Numbered from the stretch's first letter, positions 6,767 to 15,024 are shown. The stretch is 28,425 nucleotides of DNA from Gammaproteobacteria bacterium (GCA_010031985.1 RGYP01000002.1:1-28425); one strand, 5' to 3'. Numbers and translations: made by a program. Notes: a model not told the origin generated them from the letters alone.

Positions 6767-8476
6767 CTAGAAGCTGCGCTTGGTCTCGACGATGACCTGC
6801 ATGCTCTTCAATGATTTATCGCCGTTCACGGGAAAGGCCAGATCGATGTGCAACACGTTGCCGAGCGCGGAGCGGCTGTTGCCAAGCCTGAGACCTACGC
6901 CGACGTCGCCGAGTATTTCGTGCGTCTTGCTCGCGTAAGGGTCACGCCCCCAGGTACCGCCGACGTCGACGAACGCCGCGGCACCGACGTGCACGAGCCG
7001 GAATGGATACCAGTCCGTGAAGGCCCGCTGCTCCAGCGTCAGCAACCACCGGCCCTGACCGCCCTGATAACGCAGCGGGTAGCCACGCAGGCCGGTGTCG
7101 CCACCCAGCATCAGTTCACGATCGACGTCCAGTTTTTCACCGGCATCGACCGCGAGTCCGGCAAAGAAAAGCCGGCGTGCGGACTGGCGATGGTAGTACC
7201 GCGCCGAGGCGCTCAACAAAGTGTCGGCAAAATTGCCCTCTTCGTATCGTCCATTGAGCGAGGCCGCGAGCAGCACGCTACGCTTGCCGCTCAATTCGAA
7301 GCCCTTGCTGGCGCGCGAGTTGAACACCAGCGCATCGCGATCGGCTCCCAGACCCTTGGTCGCATAGCCGATACTCAGTGCAGCGTTGAGACCATACTGA
7401 AAATCTTCGGTACGCTCGATCTGATCGCGATTACGCACGGCACGAAAATCGTTTTCCACCCACTCGACTGCGGCCCAGGGATAAACGAGTTTTCGATCGG
7501 GGGGCAACGCGCTCTTGAATTTACTGCCCGGGACCTTGGAAAAGCGCCATTCGTCGCTGGTGACGCCTACCGTCCAACGCGTCACGACGTTGCCCTGAAG
7601 CCCTCGCGAAAAACCGAACCAGGCGTTCTGCAACCGTTGCTCGACGCCGTATTCGGCGACCTGCTCGCCGAGGTCGTAGCGGGAATCGATGCGGTTGGTG
7701 TCGAAGAATGACACGCCGCCGGCACGATGAGTGTCTAGAGCGTAAAAGGGCTGCTCCAAAGAAAAGCGCTTGGCGCCGCCGTCGCTGAAGTCAGAGTATT
7801 CGGCCTCGAGCGCCCACCAGGTACTGCCGAGTTGCCGATCGACGAACCGTGCCGAAGTGATGTCACGATCGACTTCGTTCGATTGCTTGACATTGATCTG
7901 CGAGCCGCGCCCGAGCAGGTTCAACTCCTCGATCTCGATCCCAGAAGTGCTTTTGCCACCCTTGCGTCCGAACGAGACGCCCGGATTAAGCGTCCAGACG
8001 TCGCGCGTGACCACTTCGACGTCGACGACGCCGTCGGCGTAGCGCACGGGGCGCACCGCAGCGTCGTAGAGATAGCGAGTGTCGCGCAGCAGTCGTTCGC
8101 TCTCCTCGAGCAGCCGACCCTGATAGACGTCGCCCTCCTTGAACAACAATCGATCGACGAGAGTCGATTCGCGCGTATTGATGTGCAGGCGGTTGGCGGT
8201 ACGGAACAACCAGTTGTCCTCGTCCGATCGGGCGGTGTCGAAAACGTCGAGGGCGCGTACGGTGACCTTGCCGATTTTGGCGCCTGCCGACTCGAGCGTC
8301 GCGTCATCCGGAACGTCGGGCGGACGATTCTGCTCGAGCGCATCGTTGCGAGCGGTCAAAAGAGATCGAAAGCCGGAGGCGACGGCAGGCGGCGGCAGCG
8401 CCACTACCAACAACGCAGCCGCAAGCAGCGCGGTGCGCAGCGCGCGCCGCAACGATCGCGCGCACGGATCAACCAT
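6767..8476 (-). CDS. BamA/TamA-type outer-membrane beta-barrel protein
   Basis: The protein has 569 residues from the ATG at 8476–8474, preceded by a good GGAGG six bases upstream. An ATG at 8500 is less likely because it lacks this site and would add a charged extension. A signal peptide (LLAAALLVVALPPPAVA) is followed by a POTRA-like region (residues about 60–165, with LFKEGDVYQGRLLEESERLL) and a long beta-rich barrel. The Omp85 loop-6 motif appears as GLRGYPLRYQG, and the protein ends in Phe after VIVETKRSF, as outer-membrane assembly requires. The Omp85 superfamily inserts or moves proteins and perhaps lipids. With one POTRA-like domain it is neither BamA nor TamA proper. The start overlaps the PAP2 stop by 8 bases. 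Confidence 0.85.
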   Translation of the reverse strand: MVDPCARSLRRALRTALLAAALLVVALPPPAVASGFRSLLTARNDALEQNRPPDVPDDATLESAGAKIGKVTVRALDVFDTARSDEDNWLFRTANRLHINTRESTLVDRLLFKEGDVYQGRLLEESERLLRDTRYLYDAAVRPVRYADGVVDVEVVTRDVWTLNPGVSFGRKGGKSTSGIEIEELNLLGRGSQINVKQSNEVDRDITSARFVDRQLGSTWWALEAEYSDFSDGGAKRFSLEQPFYALDTHRAGGVSFFDTNRIDSRYDLGEQVAEYGVEQRLQNAWFGFSRGLQGNVVTRWTVGVTSDEWRFSKVPGSKFKSALPPDRKLVYPWAAVEWVENDFRAVRNRDQIERTEDFQYGLNAALSIGYATKGLGADRDALVFNSRASKGFELSGKRSVLLAASLNGRYEEGNFADTLLSASARYYHRQSARRLFFAGLAVDAGEKLDVDRELMLGGDTGLRGYPLRYQGGQGRWLLTLEQRAFTDWYPFRLVHVGAAAFVDVGGTWGRDPYASKTHEILGDVGVGLRLGNSRSALGNVLHIDLAFPVNGDKSLKSMQVIVETKRSF

Positions 8477-9185
8477 GCGCTGCCTCCGGCGTTTTTTCAT
8501 GCTCGAACACCCACAGATACAAACCCAGACAAATCAGCCAGGCGATCAGCGCCGAAGCCAGGTCATGCGACAAAAAATGCGCTCCGCGTGACTGCTGGGC
8601 AAGTGAAAATAACGCGCCGACCACCAACGCGCCGACCAAAGCCATCCGCGCACGCTGCGGATGCGATACCCGCCAAAGAAAATAAAGTGCGAACAAGGCG
8701 AACGCCGAAGACGAATGGGCCCCTGGAAAGCAGGCTGCGTGCGGCAACCATTCGGGTCGCGATAGATACCAGTCGAGGTAGGGCCGCGTACCGCCGAAAC
8801 CCATGATGTCCCAGGGACAATCGACGTTGGTGAGCGTTTTGAGCGCGCCCACCGTCAGCGGTACCAAGGCCATGCACAGCGCAAAGTAACCGAGCACGCG
8901 GCGATGCGGACCCAAACTCGGCAGTCGAAAGCTCGCCGCCCAGGCGCCGATGGCGAGCACGCCGATGAGCCGCATGAGATTGCGACCCGTGGTGTGCAGC
9001 ACTTCGTTAATCCAGAAACTGTCGCGACCGATCCATTGACCGTCACTCGTACTGAAAAAGAGCGCATTGGCGATCGCGCGATCGGCGTCGAACCAGGCGA
9101 GCGCGAACAGGGCTGTCACACCGAGTAGCAACGGGATCCCGAGGTGCCGGAGATAAAAGCCTGACGTAAGTGGACGTGTGAGCAC
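8469..9185 (-). CDS. PAP2-family lipid phosphatase (lipid A phosphatase-like)
   Basis: This is a 238-residue inner-membrane protein with about six membrane segments. The PAP2 active-site pieces are visible in the variant form of the 'TNxxCPWD' subgroup: KTLTNVDCPWDI (Lys116 onward), CFPGAHSSSAFAL (His157) and QQSRGAHFLSHDLASA (Arg200, His203, Asp208). The canonical 'PSGH' is PGAH, and the canonical final Asp is a His-Asp pair. PAP2 enzymes remove phosphate from lipid phosphates; together with eptA in the same operon this suggests a lipid A or undecaprenyl-type substrate, which is inference. It heads the operon, and the next gene starts within its last codons. Confidence 0.82.
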   Translation of the reverse strand: MLTRPLTSGFYLRHLGIPLLLGVTALFALAWFDADRAIANALFFSTSDGQWIGRDSFWINEVLHTTGRNLMRLIGVLAIGAWAASFRLPSLGPHRRVLGYFALCMALVPLTVGALKTLTNVDCPWDIMGFGGTRPYLDWYLSRPEWLPHAACFPGAHSSSAFALFALYFLWRVSHPQRARMALVGALVVGALFSLAQQSRGAHFLSHDLASALIAWLICLGLYLWVFEHEKTPEAAHG

Positions 9186-9252
9186 TGATCTTCAAGGGTG
9201 GCTACTGAGGAACTGGCGAGGCTGACAGACCCGTCACACGATATGACCGAAT

Positions 9253-9313
9253 CACATGATGTGGCGATGAGACCGAACCTTGTCCGACAAGTTCCGGCAC
9301 CCTGTTCCGACAA
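9253..9313. promoter_or_regulatory. Possible operator repeats in divergent intergenic region
   Basis: The 250-bp gap between the PAP2 operon and the peroxiredoxin gene holds small symmetric motifs: CACATGATGTG at 9253–9263 (palindrome), TTGTCCGACAA at 9280–9290 (palindrome) and the related TGTTCCGACAA at 9303–9313. The last two are about two helical turns apart. They could bind a repressor or activator serving either side. I saw no confident −35/−10 pair and no other gene here. Confidence 0.3.
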
Positions 9314-9435
9314 CCCCCGGGGCCATTGTCCACGAGGGCTACGGTCCCTGAAAAGAGCAGAGCGCTCCGTTCACCCAAGTACTTTGACCGCGCGGTACCA
9401 CGCGTTCATGATGGTCGCCCATCGGAGGACCCGTC

Positions 9436-9957
9436 ATGAAAAAACTGCTCGCTTTGCTGCTATCGCTCGCCGCCCCCTTCGCTCTCGCCAACGCCGAGGT
9501 TGGCAAGGCTGCCCCCGAATTCCGCTTGCAGGATCAAACCGGCGCCTGGAGATCACTCGCCGACTACCGCGGCAAGTGGGTCGTGCTCTACTTTTATCCG
9601 AAGGACAACACCCCGGGCTGCACCACCCAGGCCTGCGAATTCCGCGACGAAATCTTCGCCTTTCGTCGCGCCAACGCCGTGATCCTCGGGGTCAGCGTCG
9701 ACAAGGTCGACTCGAAAGAGGCCTTCGCCAAAGAGCACAGCCTGCCGTTCCCGGTGCTCTCGGACGCGAGTACCGAGACCACCAAGGCCTATGGTTCGCT
9801 GACGAGCTACCCACAGTTCAAACTGTTCAACATCGCCCGCCGCGACACCTTCATCATCGACCCCGAAGGTCGAATCGCCAAGCGATTCGACAACGTCGAT
9901 CCGAACGGACACTCCAAGATGGTGCTGGCCGAGCTCGCGGCGCTCCAGAAGCGCTGA
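9436..9957 (+). CDS. Exported PrxQ/Bcp-type peroxiredoxin
   Basis: A 173-residue thiol peroxidase preceded by GGAGG (GGAGGACCCGTCATG). A signal peptide (MKKLLALLLSLAAPFALANA) sends it to the periplasm, unlike the cytosolic E. coli Bcp. The AhpC/TSA fold follows. The active-site segment DNTPGCTTQACEFRD holds the peroxidatic Cys62 and, five residues later, the resolving Cys67, the PrxQ arrangement. It reduces peroxides, recycled by a thioredoxin-like donor. The gene stands alone, divergent from the envelope operon, with an inverted repeat after its end. The fold and cysteines are seen directly; the periplasmic location rests on the signal peptide. Confidence 0.88.
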   Translation: MKKLLALLLSLAAPFALANAEVGKAAPEFRLQDQTGAWRSLADYRGKWVVLYFYPKDNTPGCTTQACEFRDEIFAFRRANAVILGVSVDKVDSKEAFAKEHSLPFPVLSDASTETTKAYGSLTSYPQFKLFNIARRDTFIIDPEGRIAKRFDNVDPNGHSKMVLAELAALQKR

Positions 9958-9977
9958 ATCCGGACATCGCAAAGTGA

Positions 9978-10008
9978 GACATCGGTCCGCTTTTTCGAGG
10001 CCGATGTC
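9978..10008 (+). terminator. Inverted repeat after the peroxiredoxin gene
   Basis: GACATCGG at 9978–9985 and CCGATGTC at 10001–10008 form a perfect 8-bp stem with a 15-base loop that contains a T run. There is no T tract after the stem, so it is a weak terminator candidate and might instead be a protein-binding palindrome. Confidence 0.3.
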
Positions 10009-10091
10009 GTCAACCTTGGCTGTGCCCGACCGATAAGGAGGCTGAGGGGGTCATCCCACCCCCTACTCGTAACCTCCGCACGGAGACGGCC

Positions 10092-10847
10092 ATGCTCGAA
10101 CTGCCAGATCTCGCCATCAGTGACCGCCATGCGCGCGGCCTGCGGCGTGATCTCGAGCGCCGGATCCGCGACAGACGCCTGAGCTATCGGCTCGAGCGCT
10201 GTCCCCGCAAGTTCGGGCCGCGGGTGCGGATGGTTCACGAGCTCCTCTATTCGACCCTCGGCCCCGGTCGCGCCATGCTGCTCGAGCGCAACAAGAAGTT
10301 CGCCATGTGGGTCTGTGGCGAATTGAACGCCGATGGGCTCTATCAGCTCTGCGGCGAAGCACTGCGCAAACGGAATCACGAAGTGCTCGACGAGAGCTAC
10401 GACTTCCCGCTGCTCGCTACGGCCCACTTCTACGAGCGACTCATTCAGGGTCTGCGCTTCGAGGGGCACACGCTGATCACCACCTTCGTCGATGTGGTCC
10501 GTCTGCTGATCGGCGAAGTGGGGATCGACGAGACCAAGGCGGCTGAGCGCTGGCCGACTTGGCGGCGCCATGGCAACGCGTGGTTTGCGCTCGAATACGG
10601 CATGGTAGCGGGAGACATTCCGCGTTACGGCGAGGTGGTGCTGCGTACCGTCATGCCGCTTGCGAGCCTTCATTCCGCGCGTTTGTCGGAGTGGGAAGCG
10701 ATGCGCGCCGCGGGGCGACTGGTCTCGGTGTCGGCGCCTCAGCCGATGCGCGAGGCCTCAGCCAGCGGTAAAACCGCGGATACGACCTCGCGGCAAACGA
10801 TCGCACGCGTCTGGCGCTCGTCGAGCCCTGCAATGTCGATGCGCTGA
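10092..10847 (+). CDS. Unknown conserved-looking cytoplasmic protein
   Basis: A 251-residue protein preceded by GGAG (CACGGAGACGGCCATG). I recognise no family. It is helical, with an Arg-rich start (RRDLERRIRDRRLSYRLER), a segment with LLERNKKFAMWVCGELNADG and a middle with YDFPLLATAHFYERLIQG, and has no signal peptide or membrane segment. The last about 35 residues become Ser/Thr-rich and their codons look less natural than the rest, and a possible minus-strand gene begins to overlap there. The true end may have been extended by a lost stop, or the overlap may be real. There is no operon partner upstream, and ydbH follows on the same strand after about 60 bp. Confidence 0.6.
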   Translation: MLELPDLAISDRHARGLRRDLERRIRDRRLSYRLERCPRKFGPRVRMVHELLYSTLGPGRAMLLERNKKFAMWVCGELNADGLYQLCGEALRKRNHEVLDESYDFPLLATAHFYERLIQGLRFEGHTLITTFVDVVRLLIGEVGIDETKAAERWPTWRRHGNAWFALEYGMVAGDIPRYGEVVLRTVMPLASLHSARLSEWEAMRAAGRLVSVSAPQPMREASASGKTADTTSRQTIARVWRSSSPAMSMR

Positions 10848-10918
10848 ATCTCGTAACCGAGCTCGCGCGCGAGCTGCACGTCATCGAGCCGCTGCCCCCT
10901 ACTTATAATGGGCGACAT
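10739..10918 (-). CDS. Possible small gene overlapping the 3' end of the unknown gene
   Basis: A 59-codon minus-strand frame from ATG 10918 reads in codons typical of the neighbouring genes (CTC, GAC, GAG, CGC, ATC, GCG preferred) and gives a compact, amphipathic protein (LDDVQLARELGYEIQRIDIA, then REVVSAVLPLAEA). The overlapping plus-strand tail looks less coding. No family is recognised and no strong ribosome binding site is seen. An ATG at 10945 would make it 68 residues. It would run convergent to the unknown gene with about 109 bp overlap. Confidence 0.33.
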   Translation of the reverse strand: MSPIISRGQRLDDVQLARELGYEIQRIDIAGLDERQTRAIVCREVVSAVLPLAEASRIG

Positions 10919-12938
10919 GGCATCCCGGTACCCAGAGCCTGTCATGCTCTACGCCGCGCTGATTTGGGCAGGGCTTGCCGTACTCTCACCACCTTCGGCG
11001 GCCATCGATCGCATCGTCGTGAACGTCGAGCGCGTGGAGTCGGAGGCAGGCGTGCTCGGCGATACCACGCTCGATATCCGCATCGACTCGCGCACCGCCA
11101 TGCCCCGCGGCACGCTGCGTATCGGCTCGACGCCCGTCGGTCCACTCGCCATGAGCCTCGCCCTGCAAGAAGAAGGCGCGCGCGGCTTGCGCCTCAAAGG
11201 TGAACACCTGCGTCTCGCCGGCGGTGCCTTCACTTTGAGTGCAACGCTCGGCGGACGTCATTGGGCCTTCGGTCTGGACGCCGCCAACGTTGCAGGTGAT
11301 GCGCTGCTGCGGCTCGGTCGTGATTGGGTGAACGTGCCCAAAGATTTCTCGGTGCAGGGCTCACTGGACGCCTCGCTGCAGCTCGCCGGGCGTACCGATG
11401 CGCGCCTGCCGACGGTGGCAACGCTGGGCTTTCGTGGCAAGAATCTCGCGTTCTCGAACGCGGAAGGCAGCATCGCTGCCGAGAACGTCGATCTCGACAG
11501 TGAATTCGAATTGCAGGCGACGGCTGGAGGCGGCTTCGGTTTCACGGGCCGGCTCGCGAGCACTCGCGGCGAGGCCCTGTTCGACAATTTTTACCTCAAA
11601 CTCGCCTCGTACCCGACGCGCATCGATTTCGCAGGCTTCGTCGAAGGAAATCGACTGGAGATCTCCTCGCTCGATTTGCAACAACAAGGCCTGCTGCAAG
11701 CCAGCGCGAGCGCGCAGGTTTCACAGCCGAAGAACTTCCTCGACGCACCAGTCGACCTCGACGGCCTGAAAATCGATTCGGCAAAATTGGTTCTGCAGGA
11801 ACTGCGCTTTCCGGCTGTCTACACGAGTTACCTGCAAACGGCTCTTGCCGGCGGCGCGCTCGACTCCCTCGAGTCCTCGGGCAGCATCGCCGGAACGCTT
11901 GAGATCCGCGACAACCGGCCGATCTCGGGCAATCTGCAACTCGACGATCTTTACCTGCGCGACACCAAAGGGCTTTTTTTCATAGAGGACCTGCGCGGTC
12001 GCGTGAGCTGGGTGCCTGACGACGAGGAACCGCTCGAACCCTCGGTGATCAGCTGGGATTCGGCAGGGACCTACGACGTCCGCGGCGCGAGCTCCTCGAT
12101 GCGTCTCGTACTGCGCGGCCGTTCCGGTTCTTTGCTCGAGCCGGTCCGGCTGCCGGTGTTCGACGGTGCGATCAACGTGCAGGAACTGCGCATTCGCGAT
12201 GCCGGCCTGCCCTCCATGCAAGTGCAGTTTACTGGCGAGATCGAACCGATCAGTCTCGCCGAAATCAGCAAGGCCTTCGGCTGGCCGGCGCTCGGCGGCT
12301 TCGTGACCGGGCGCATTCCGGCGGTCGAGTACAAGGACGATACGCTGAGCTTCGGCGGCGATCTCGAAGCAGAAATCTTTGACGGAATCGTCCGTGGCAG
12401 CAACATCAAACTGAGCGACCCACTCGGTCGCTGGCCGCGACTCACGGCGGATCTCGCCCTCGAAAATCTCGATCTCGAAACCATCACCTCGACACTCGAG
12501 TTCGGCGCCATCACCGGGCGAATCGAAGGTCGTCTCGACCGGCTCGAGCTTTTCGCGTGGGCGCCCGTCGCTTTCGATGCGTGGCTGCGGACTCCGGCGA
12601 CCGATCGCAGCCGCAAACTCATCAGTGTCGATGCGATCAACAATATCGCCAACGTCGGTGGCACGGCAGGCACCGGTGTCGCCGCTGCCATGCAGGGTGG
12701 GCTATTGCGCTTTTTCTCGCGCTATCGGTACAAACAGCTCGCAATTCGCTGCGTGCTCGAAGATGATGTCTGCCAGCTCTCCGGCTCACCGATTGCCGGC
12801 AACCGATATTACCTGCTGGAGGGTGCTGGGTTGCCGCGAGTAGACATCATCGGCAACTCGGGACGCATACAGTGGTCCGAGTTGGTGGACCAGATCGCCT
12901 GGCAAATCCAGACCGGCGGAACATTCACGGTTGATTGA
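10908..12938 (+). CDS. ydbH: YdbH-family AsmA-like intermembrane lipid transport protein
   Basis: A 676-residue protein with an N-terminal signal/anchor (VMLYAALIWAGLAVLSPPSAA) and then almost only beta-strand sequence, as in the AsmA-like proteins that bridge the inner and outer membranes for phospholipid flow. The C-terminal part matches the YdbH type as I know it: FGAITGRIEGRLDRLELFAW, then PVAFDAWLRTP, a Gly/Ala loop, LLRFFSRYRYKQLAIRC and GLPRVDIIGNSGRIQW. The start is uncertain. ATG 10908 lies inside a TATAAT (10904–10909); if that is a promoter −10, the start is ATG 10917 or 10944. It is followed by a DUF1318/YdbL-type gene, the E. coli gene order without a separate ynbE. Confidence 0.75.
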   Translation: MGDMASRYPEPVMLYAALIWAGLAVLSPPSAAIDRIVVNVERVESEAGVLGDTTLDIRIDSRTAMPRGTLRIGSTPVGPLAMSLALQEEGARGLRLKGEHLRLAGGAFTLSATLGGRHWAFGLDAANVAGDALLRLGRDWVNVPKDFSVQGSLDASLQLAGRTDARLPTVATLGFRGKNLAFSNAEGSIAAENVDLDSEFELQATAGGGFGFTGRLASTRGEALFDNFYLKLASYPTRIDFAGFVEGNRLEISSLDLQQQGLLQASASAQVSQPKNFLDAPVDLDGLKIDSAKLVLQELRFPAVYTSYLQTALAGGALDSLESSGSIAGTLEIRDNRPISGNLQLDDLYLRDTKGLFFIEDLRGRVSWVPDDEEPLEPSVISWDSAGTYDVRGASSSMRLVLRGRSGSLLEPVRLPVFDGAINVQELRIRDAGLPSMQVQFTGEIEPISLAEISKAFGWPALGGFVTGRIPAVEYKDDTLSFGGDLEAEIFDGIVRGSNIKLSDPLGRWPRLTADLALENLDLETITSTLEFGAITGRIEGRLDRLELFAWAPVAFDAWLRTPATDRSRKLISVDAINNIANVGGTAGTGVAAAMQGGLLRFFSRYRYKQLAIRCVLEDDVCQLSGSPIAGNRYYLLEGAGLPRVDIIGNSGRIQWSELVDQIAWQIQTGGTFTVD

Positions 12939-12955
12939 ATTCACGGTTGATTGAA
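12924..12955. repeat. 16-bp tandem duplication across the ydbH stop codon
   Basis: TTCACGGTTGATTGAA occurs twice back to back (12924–12939 and 12940–12955), followed by another TTC. The first copy carries the ydbH stop TGA (12936–12938); the second lies between it and the next gene. It reads as a recent slippage duplication. Confidence 0.75.
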
Positions 12956-12974
12956 TTCGCGTAGAGGTGAACCC

Positions 12975-13628
12975 ATGAAGAGCTTGCTCACGCTCAAGGT
13001 ATCCATCGTCACGTTGCTGCTCTCGGCTTGCGTCACCATCAACGTCTATTTCCCGGCCGGCGCCGCCGAAAAAGCCGCCGATCAAATCATCGACTCGGTC
13101 ATCAAGGGCGGCGGCAGTTCGCGCCAGAGCCCCTCGAGCGAATCCTCCGGCAGCACATCGGGGCGACCGGCGCCCGCCGCTAGTGCACTCCTCAAAGAAA
13201 AAATTCCCCTCCTGCAGGGTCTCGCCGGGCGCATTCTCGACACCTTGATACCGGTCGCACACGCACAGCAGCAGGCGAACATGGACGTGTCGTCCGCAGA
13301 GATTCGTGCCATCACCCAATCCATGCAAGGACGCTTCAGTCAGCTCGAGCGTTTCTTCGACGCAGGTGTCATCGGCCTGACCGCCAAGGGACTCATCGAC
13401 GTACGCGACATCAGCGCCGCGGCGCTGCCTGATCGCGCACTGGTCAAACGACTCGTCGCCGAAGACAACGCCGACCGCGACGCGCTTTACGAAGCCATCG
13501 CGCGGGAAAACGAGCGCCCCGAGTGGGAGGCCGACATCCGCCGCATTTTTGCCGAGCGATGGGTAGAGCGCGGCGCCAAACCGGGCTGGTACTTCCAGGA
13601 TAACGATGGCAACTGGAAGCGACGCTGA
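12975..13628 (+). CDS. ydbL: DUF1318 (YdbL-family) lipoprotein
   Basis: The start at ATG 12975 (217 residues) is preceded by AGAGGTG, which is preferred over a TTG at 12951. The signal ends in a lipobox (LLLSAC, Cys19). Then comes TINVYFPAGAAEKAADQIID, a Ser/Pro linker, and a DUF1318 domain (residues about 95–210) with SSAEIRAITQSMQGRFSQL, LVAEDNADRDALYEAIAREN, and AKPGWYFQDNDGNWKR near the end. E. coli YdbL, a soluble periplasmic partner of YdbH–YnbE, shows the same 'VADxNxxRxxxY' and terminal 'GxWxR' features but has no lipid anchor. Here the outer-membrane anchor and the partner are in one chain. The symbol follows family and gene order. Confidence 0.75.
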   Translation: MKSLLTLKVSIVTLLLSACVTINVYFPAGAAEKAADQIIDSVIKGGGSSRQSPSSESSGSTSGRPAPAASALLKEKIPLLQGLAGRILDTLIPVAHAQQQANMDVSSAEIRAITQSMQGRFSQLERFFDAGVIGLTAKGLIDVRDISAAALPDRALVKRLVAEDNADRDALYEAIARENERPEWEADIRRIFAERWVERGAKPGWYFQDNDGNWKRR

Positions 13629-13652
13629 ACGAGCGACGCAATCCGGGTAGCA

Positions 13653-14978
13653 ATGGACGACACTGCGGGACGCGGGCCTGTACGCTGGCGGCGCACGCTG
13701 GTGCTGCTGCTCGGCCTGCCGGGTCTGCTGCTGAGCGTGCTGCTGCTACTTGTCGTCGTCGGTATCCTGCTGCGCAATCGCATCGTCAACTCCGCTCCGA
13801 TCCGCAAAGAAATCAGTTTCGCGCTGTATCAGTTCACCGGTCGTGACATCACCTTGCAGGGCGAAATCGAGATCGAAGATTTCCCGTGGGTGACGGTTGT
13901 CGTCGGTCCGGGAACCTTCGGCAATCCGCCGGATTTCACCGGGCCGCCTTTGTTGTCGTGGCGACAAATTCGCCTGCGTGCGCACTACAGCACGCTCTAC
14001 GAACGGGCGCCGCTGCTCGATCGCATCACCGTCACGGGCTTGGTGGCGGATCTGCGCCGCGATCGCGACGGTCGCGACAACTTCAGCGACATCGGTCCCG
14101 TCGAGTCAAGCGGTCCGCCCGAAGCAGCGCTCTCCATGCCCGTCATCGAACTTCGCGACGCGAGTCTCCGCTACACCGATGAAACACGGTCGACCGAGCC
14201 GCTGATCGCTCTCGATGCCTTGAGCCTCAGCATCGAAAAAATTTCGCGTGGCGCCGGTGCGACCGAAGGCCCGCATTGGCAGGTGGGCGCGCTATCGCTG
14301 ACGAGCAAGGCGAAAATCACTTTGCCGGCAGCATCGGCGTCGCAACTTCGACCCAAAGAAAACAGCCCATCGACACCGATCCTCTCGTCAGGGTCACTCG
14401 AGATTCAAGCGCGCGGTCTGGATGCGCGTGTTCCCGAAGAAGCCGACTCGTCGATCGACGTGGCGGTTATCGAGCTCGGTTTCGATGCGCTGCGCGCGAA
14501 AATCGACACGCTCGCCTTTCGTCCACCGACCCTCGCGGCTGCCGTCAGCCTCGATCCGATCGCGCTCGATCAACTGCTGCGCGTGGTGGGCGTCGAGCCG
14601 TCCTTTCGCAGCACGGCTGACGCACTACAGTTGCACGAGCTCACCATGCAGGCACGATTTGACGGCAAGCTGCTGCATCTCGCTGATCTCGCTTCGAAGA
14701 TCGACGAGACGCGCATCCGCGGCGACCTGATACTCGATGACCCCTTGCGCGTCAGGCTGGACATCGATCGCGTCGACCTCGAAAAATACGTGGCGGCCTT
14801 CGACCGCGAGTCGGACTACGACCCCGAGGTGCCTCTCGCCTTTCCCGGTAGGCTGCTCAAGGACCTGCCGCTCGATGGCCGTATTCACTTCGGCAAGATC
14901 AGTGCCCGCGGTGCGAACCTGAAGGGAGTCACGCTGCGCCTCGAGAGCCGTCCGAAGGGTGCGTCACCCCCCCGGTAG
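13653..14978 (+). CDS. AsmA-family protein, C-terminally short
   Basis: A 441-residue protein with an N-terminal membrane segment (VLLLGLPGLLLSVLLLLVVVG, residues about 17–37) and the AsmA N-terminal signature (ALYQFTGRDITLQGEIEIED, then LRAHYSTLYERAPLLDRITV). AsmA proteins line a path for phospholipids toward the outer membrane. The chain ends at GRIHFGKISARGANLKGVTL… SPPR, just where AsmA proteins normally continue into their C-terminal domain. A run of seven C at the end hints at frameshift or truncation, and the next gene begins 46 bases later. It is separated from ydbL by 24 bp and is probably in the same operon. Confidence 0.8.
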   Translation: MDDTAGRGPVRWRRTLVLLLGLPGLLLSVLLLLVVVGILLRNRIVNSAPIRKEISFALYQFTGRDITLQGEIEIEDFPWVTVVVGPGTFGNPPDFTGPPLLSWRQIRLRAHYSTLYERAPLLDRITVTGLVADLRRDRDGRDNFSDIGPVESSGPPEAALSMPVIELRDASLRYTDETRSTEPLIALDALSLSIEKISRGAGATEGPHWQVGALSLTSKAKITLPAASASQLRPKENSPSTPILSSGSLEIQARGLDARVPEEADSSIDVAVIELGFDALRAKIDTLAFRPPTLAAAVSLDPIALDQLLRVVGVEPSFRSTADALQLHELTMQARFDGKLLHLADLASKIDETRIRGDLILDDPLRVRLDIDRVDLEKYVAAFDRESDYDPEVPLAFPGRLLKDLPLDGRIHFGKISARGANLKGVTLRLESRPKGASPPR

Positions 14979-15024
14979 CGGATATACTTGCGCGTCATTT
15001 TTAACCGCGCCCCGGAACATCGAC

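Noticed and set aside
9186..9435. PmrA box or other eptA control element upstream of the envelope operon
   Set aside because: No CTTAAG-type direct repeat was found; only unrelated small palindromes.
10904..10909. TATAAT as a firm ydbH promoter
   Set aside because: No acceptable −35 hexamer lies 16–18 bp upstream, and it overlaps one of the candidate start codons; kept only as a remark.
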